Positions 62,161 through 64,000 of a stretch of DNA of 64,000 nucleotides are shown piece by piece; position 1 is the first letter of the stretch; each line of letters begins with the position of its first letter. The stretch covers positions 1 through 64,000 of the forward strand of contig JAFLCP010000026.1 of NCBI GenBank assembly GCA_017303505.1, in the 5' to 3' direction. Under the pieces are notes generated by a model that saw only the letters and a list, made by a program, of their open reading frames with translations, searched no databases and had not been told where the DNA came from. The translations under genes and the position numbers were made by a program. The stretch comes from Planctomycetota bacterium (GTDB lineage Bacteria > Planctomycetota > Planctomycetia > Pirellulales > Pirellulaceae).

Positions 62161-63666
62161 ATGATTAGGGTGAATAGGCGGAGCTGGATCGGGGAGTTGG
62201 TGATCGCAGCGTTTGCACTTACGGTGGTCCTGCTTGCAGTTGACCTTCGCGCTGAAGGTGGGGCTGCAAAAAAGAATGTTCTGCTCATTTGTGTAGACGA
62301 TTTGAAGCCTCTTCTTGGGTGTTACGGTGATCGATTGGCGATTACACCTAATGTGGATCGGCTAGCCAAAAGCGGAATGTTGTTTCGCAACGCATACTGC
62401 AATCAAGCGGTGTGCTCGCCGTCGCGCAATGCGCTGTTGACAGGCCTTCGCCCGCAAACGTTGGGAATCTATGACCTTGGTACAAATTTTCGAAAAGCGA
62501 AACCGGATTGCGTGACATTGCCGCAGTATTTCAAGAATGCCGGATACCGTACGGAGGGCATGGGCAAAATATTTCACGTTGGGCATGGTAATGTCAACGA
62601 CAAGCAGTCGTGGAGTGTACCGCATTGGAATGCAAAGGTGGTTGGGTATGCGTTGCCAGAAAATAAGGCAGCTCAAGGATTGACTCGCGAAGAGGCGTTA
62701 TTTGAGAACGACAATTCGAAGCCAATTCAATCATTGCCGAAGGGGGCGGTCATGGAGAGGGCTGATGTTCGAGATTCACTGTATGCGGACGGTTTGCTCG
62801 CTGAGCGAGTAGTCGAACGATTGCGATATGCTGCCGATCATCGAGATGAGCCATTCTTCATGGCTGTAGGATTTGTGAAACCTCATCTGCCGTTTTGTGC
62901 GCCGAGTCGTTATTGGGACATGCATGATCCGGAGAAGTTTGCCTTGGCCGAATTTCAACAAGCTCCAGTTGGGGCTCCTGATTACGCGCCAACAAAATGG
63001 GGTGAGTTGAGGCAATACCGTGGTATACCTGAGAAAGGTGCATTAGATGAAAAGCTGCAACGCGAGTTGATTCATGGTTATTATGCTGCGGCAAGTTATA
63101 TGGACGCGCAGGTGGGGAAGGTCCTTGAGACGCTTGAAGCAAGTGGCTTGGCGAATGATACGATTGTTGTTTTATGGGGCGATCACGGTTGGCATCTTGG
63201 CGACCATGGGATGTGGTGTAAGCATTCAAATTATGAGCAGGCAGCTCGAATCCCATTGATTGTTCGCGTCCCGGGGAAGCCAGCGGGGGAAGTTAAAGGC
63301 CTGGTGGAGACCGTTGATATCTATCCTACTTTGGCTGAGTTGGCAGGGTTGGATGCAGTTGGCGGTGAGGATGGCCAAAGTTTTTCCAAGGCGATGGATG
63401 AGCCCGACACAGTCCTTCGCGACCACGTCATACATGTTTTTCCTCGCGGCCAGATCTTAGGGCGTGCGATTCGAACGGAGCGTTACCGGTTAGTCGAATG
63501 GAGAAAGTTTGGGGCTGAAGAAGCGAAGTCGCAATGGGAGTTTTATGACTACCAAGTGGATCCGCTGGAGAAGAAAAATTTGTTTGCAGAGGCATCCAGA
63601 GAGGTAATTGAAGAGCTAAAGGCAAAGCTCCGTTCCCATCCTCTCCCCGTGCCTCAAATCAAATAA
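62161..63666 (+). CDS. Sulfatase, iduronate-2-sulfatase-like, exported
   Basis: This is a 501-residue type I sulfatase with an N-terminal signal (WIGELVIAAFALTVVLLAV). The formylglycine motif is CSPSRNALLTG, to be modified at Cys by a formylglycine-generating enzyme. Metal and substrate motifs are LLICVDDLKPLLGCYGD, KIFHVGHGN, VGFVKPHLPF and LWGDHGWHLGDHGMWCKHSNYEQ. The pattern is that of iduronate-2-sulfatases, enriched in marine planctomycetes that degrade sulfated polysaccharides. GAGG lies upstream of the ATG at 62161. The natural substrate cannot be deduced. Confidence 0.93.
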   Translation: MIRVNRRSWIGELVIAAFALTVVLLAVDLRAEGGAAKKNVLLICVDDLKPLLGCYGDRLAITPNVDRLAKSGMLFRNAYCNQAVCSPSRNALLTGLRPQTLGIYDLGTNFRKAKPDCVTLPQYFKNAGYRTEGMGKIFHVGHGNVNDKQSWSVPHWNAKVVGYALPENKAAQGLTREEALFENDNSKPIQSLPKGAVMERADVRDSLYADGLLAERVVERLRYAADHRDEPFFMAVGFVKPHLPFCAPSRYWDMHDPEKFALAEFQQAPVGAPDYAPTKWGELRQYRGIPEKGALDEKLQRELIHGYYAAASYMDAQVGKVLETLEASGLANDTIVVLWGDHGWHLGDHGMWCKHSNYEQAARIPLIVRVPGKPAGEVKGLVETVDIYPTLAELAGLDAVGGEDGQSFSKAMDEPDTVLRDHVIHVFPRGQILGRAIRTERYRLVEWRKFGAEEAKSQWEFYDYQVDPLEKKNLFAEASREVIEELKAKLRSHPLPVPQIK

Positions 63667-64000
63667 TCAAACGCAAGCAGTTCTCATCCCGCTTCCTTGG
63701 CAACAGCAAGGTCCCCAACAGCAAGGTGCCAGGCACTTTCCCATTCACCCTAGCTAGCAAATCGCGTTCAAGCTTAAGGGTGCCTGGCACCATTTTTTCA
63801 CCGTCTTATTTCCGGAGCGGCTTTGCTAGCAAGTCGCATGCCCCACTTTTGGATGCATGGCACCTTGTGCACGGATGACTGCACGGGGTGTCTGGCACCT
63901 TGTGCAGAGACCTTTTGTTCATTTTTACGGGGGGACAAATTGTTGGGTTTGCGCTCCAGCCATTTATTGCATAGATCGCCTAGAAGGAGGGGCTGCGCGT
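63667..64000. other. Gene-free 3' end of the window with repeats
   Basis: I see no coding frame in the last 334 bp. The stretch from 63701 to about 63915 is filled with short repeats (next entry). The remaining part has no recognised feature apart from T-rich and G-rich runs. Confidence 0.6.
63701..63915. repeat. Cluster of GGTGCC(A/T)GGCACC palindromic repeats
   Basis: Copies include a 15-bp direct repeat of CAACAGCAAGGT (63701-63712 and 63716-63727), GGTGCCAGGCAC (63725-63736), the palindrome GGTGCCTGGCACC (63779-63791), and ATGGCACCTTGTGCA and CTGGCACCTTGTGCA near 63856 and 63891. Two GCTAGCAA(A/G)TCGC copies (63753 and 63826) lie between them. It resembles REP-like intergenic elements. 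No open frame crosses it. Confidence 0.8.

Noticed and set aside
63855..63905. Sigma-54 promoters (TGGCAC ... GCA)
   Set aside because: In TGGCACCTTGTGCA the GG to GC distance is two bases too short for the -24/-12 consensus, and the sites are parts of palindromic repeats.

Overview
The window comes from a member of the Planctomycetota, most likely the Pirellulaceae or a close relative. The evidence is the paired DUF1549/DUF1553 and DUF1501 proteins with haem-binding motifs, a 1323-residue protein with a haem-binding domain of the Pirellula/Verrucomicrobium type, a PQQ-like beta-propeller protein, an iduronate-2-sulfatase-like sulfatase, and many Tat signals. Base composition is close to even and genes are closely packed. 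I see no phage, insertion sequence, CRISPR array, rRNA or tRNA. Assignment below phylum is inference.

Layout: 1-100 is a perfect 10-bp tandem repeat. 232-11747 holds a helix-turn-helix protein, a serine hydrolase fused to a NamZ-type muramidase, a PTPMT1-like phosphatase, an unrecognised protein, chorismate mutase AroH, an NtrC-type regulator with a variant sigma-54 loop, MutL, a phosphotransferase/P-loop kinase protein and a CinA C-terminal amidase. 11938-13491 is a PhoD-like phosphatase closed by a clear terminator. 13975-14640 is a secreted NTF2-like protein.

14728-27005 is the most striking part. Ten genes lie head to tail on the + strand, many overlapping by 4 bp: four B12-binding radical SAM proteins, two GNAT-like proteins, a GH3-type acyl-adenylating enzyme, a fatty acid desaturase, and BtaA and BtaB, the two enzymes of betaine lipid (DGTS) synthesis. 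I read this as an undescribed pathway for a modified membrane lipid. A monoacylglycerol-lipase-like hydrolase follows on the opposite strand.

27002-48875 is the planctomycetal secreted and haem region: a PQQ-like protein, two cytochrome/DUF1549/DUF1553 + DUF1501 couples, three secreted unknowns on the - strand, a Tat protein, the 1323-residue multidomain protein and a mono-haem protein. 48883-56418 (- strand) is a compact run of SbcD-like and SbcC-like proteins, phosphotransacetylase, acetate kinase and an orphan DNA methyltransferase, with an FBH1/UvrD-like helicase divergent from it. 58499-63666 holds a hexose-6-phosphate mutarotase, an AbgT-family transporter, a DUF3293 protein, a MarR regulator and a sulfatase. 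The window ends in a palindrome-rich intergenic repeat cluster. Two gene-free stretches (near 13.7 kb and 47.2 kb) share a 37-bp element in opposite orientation.
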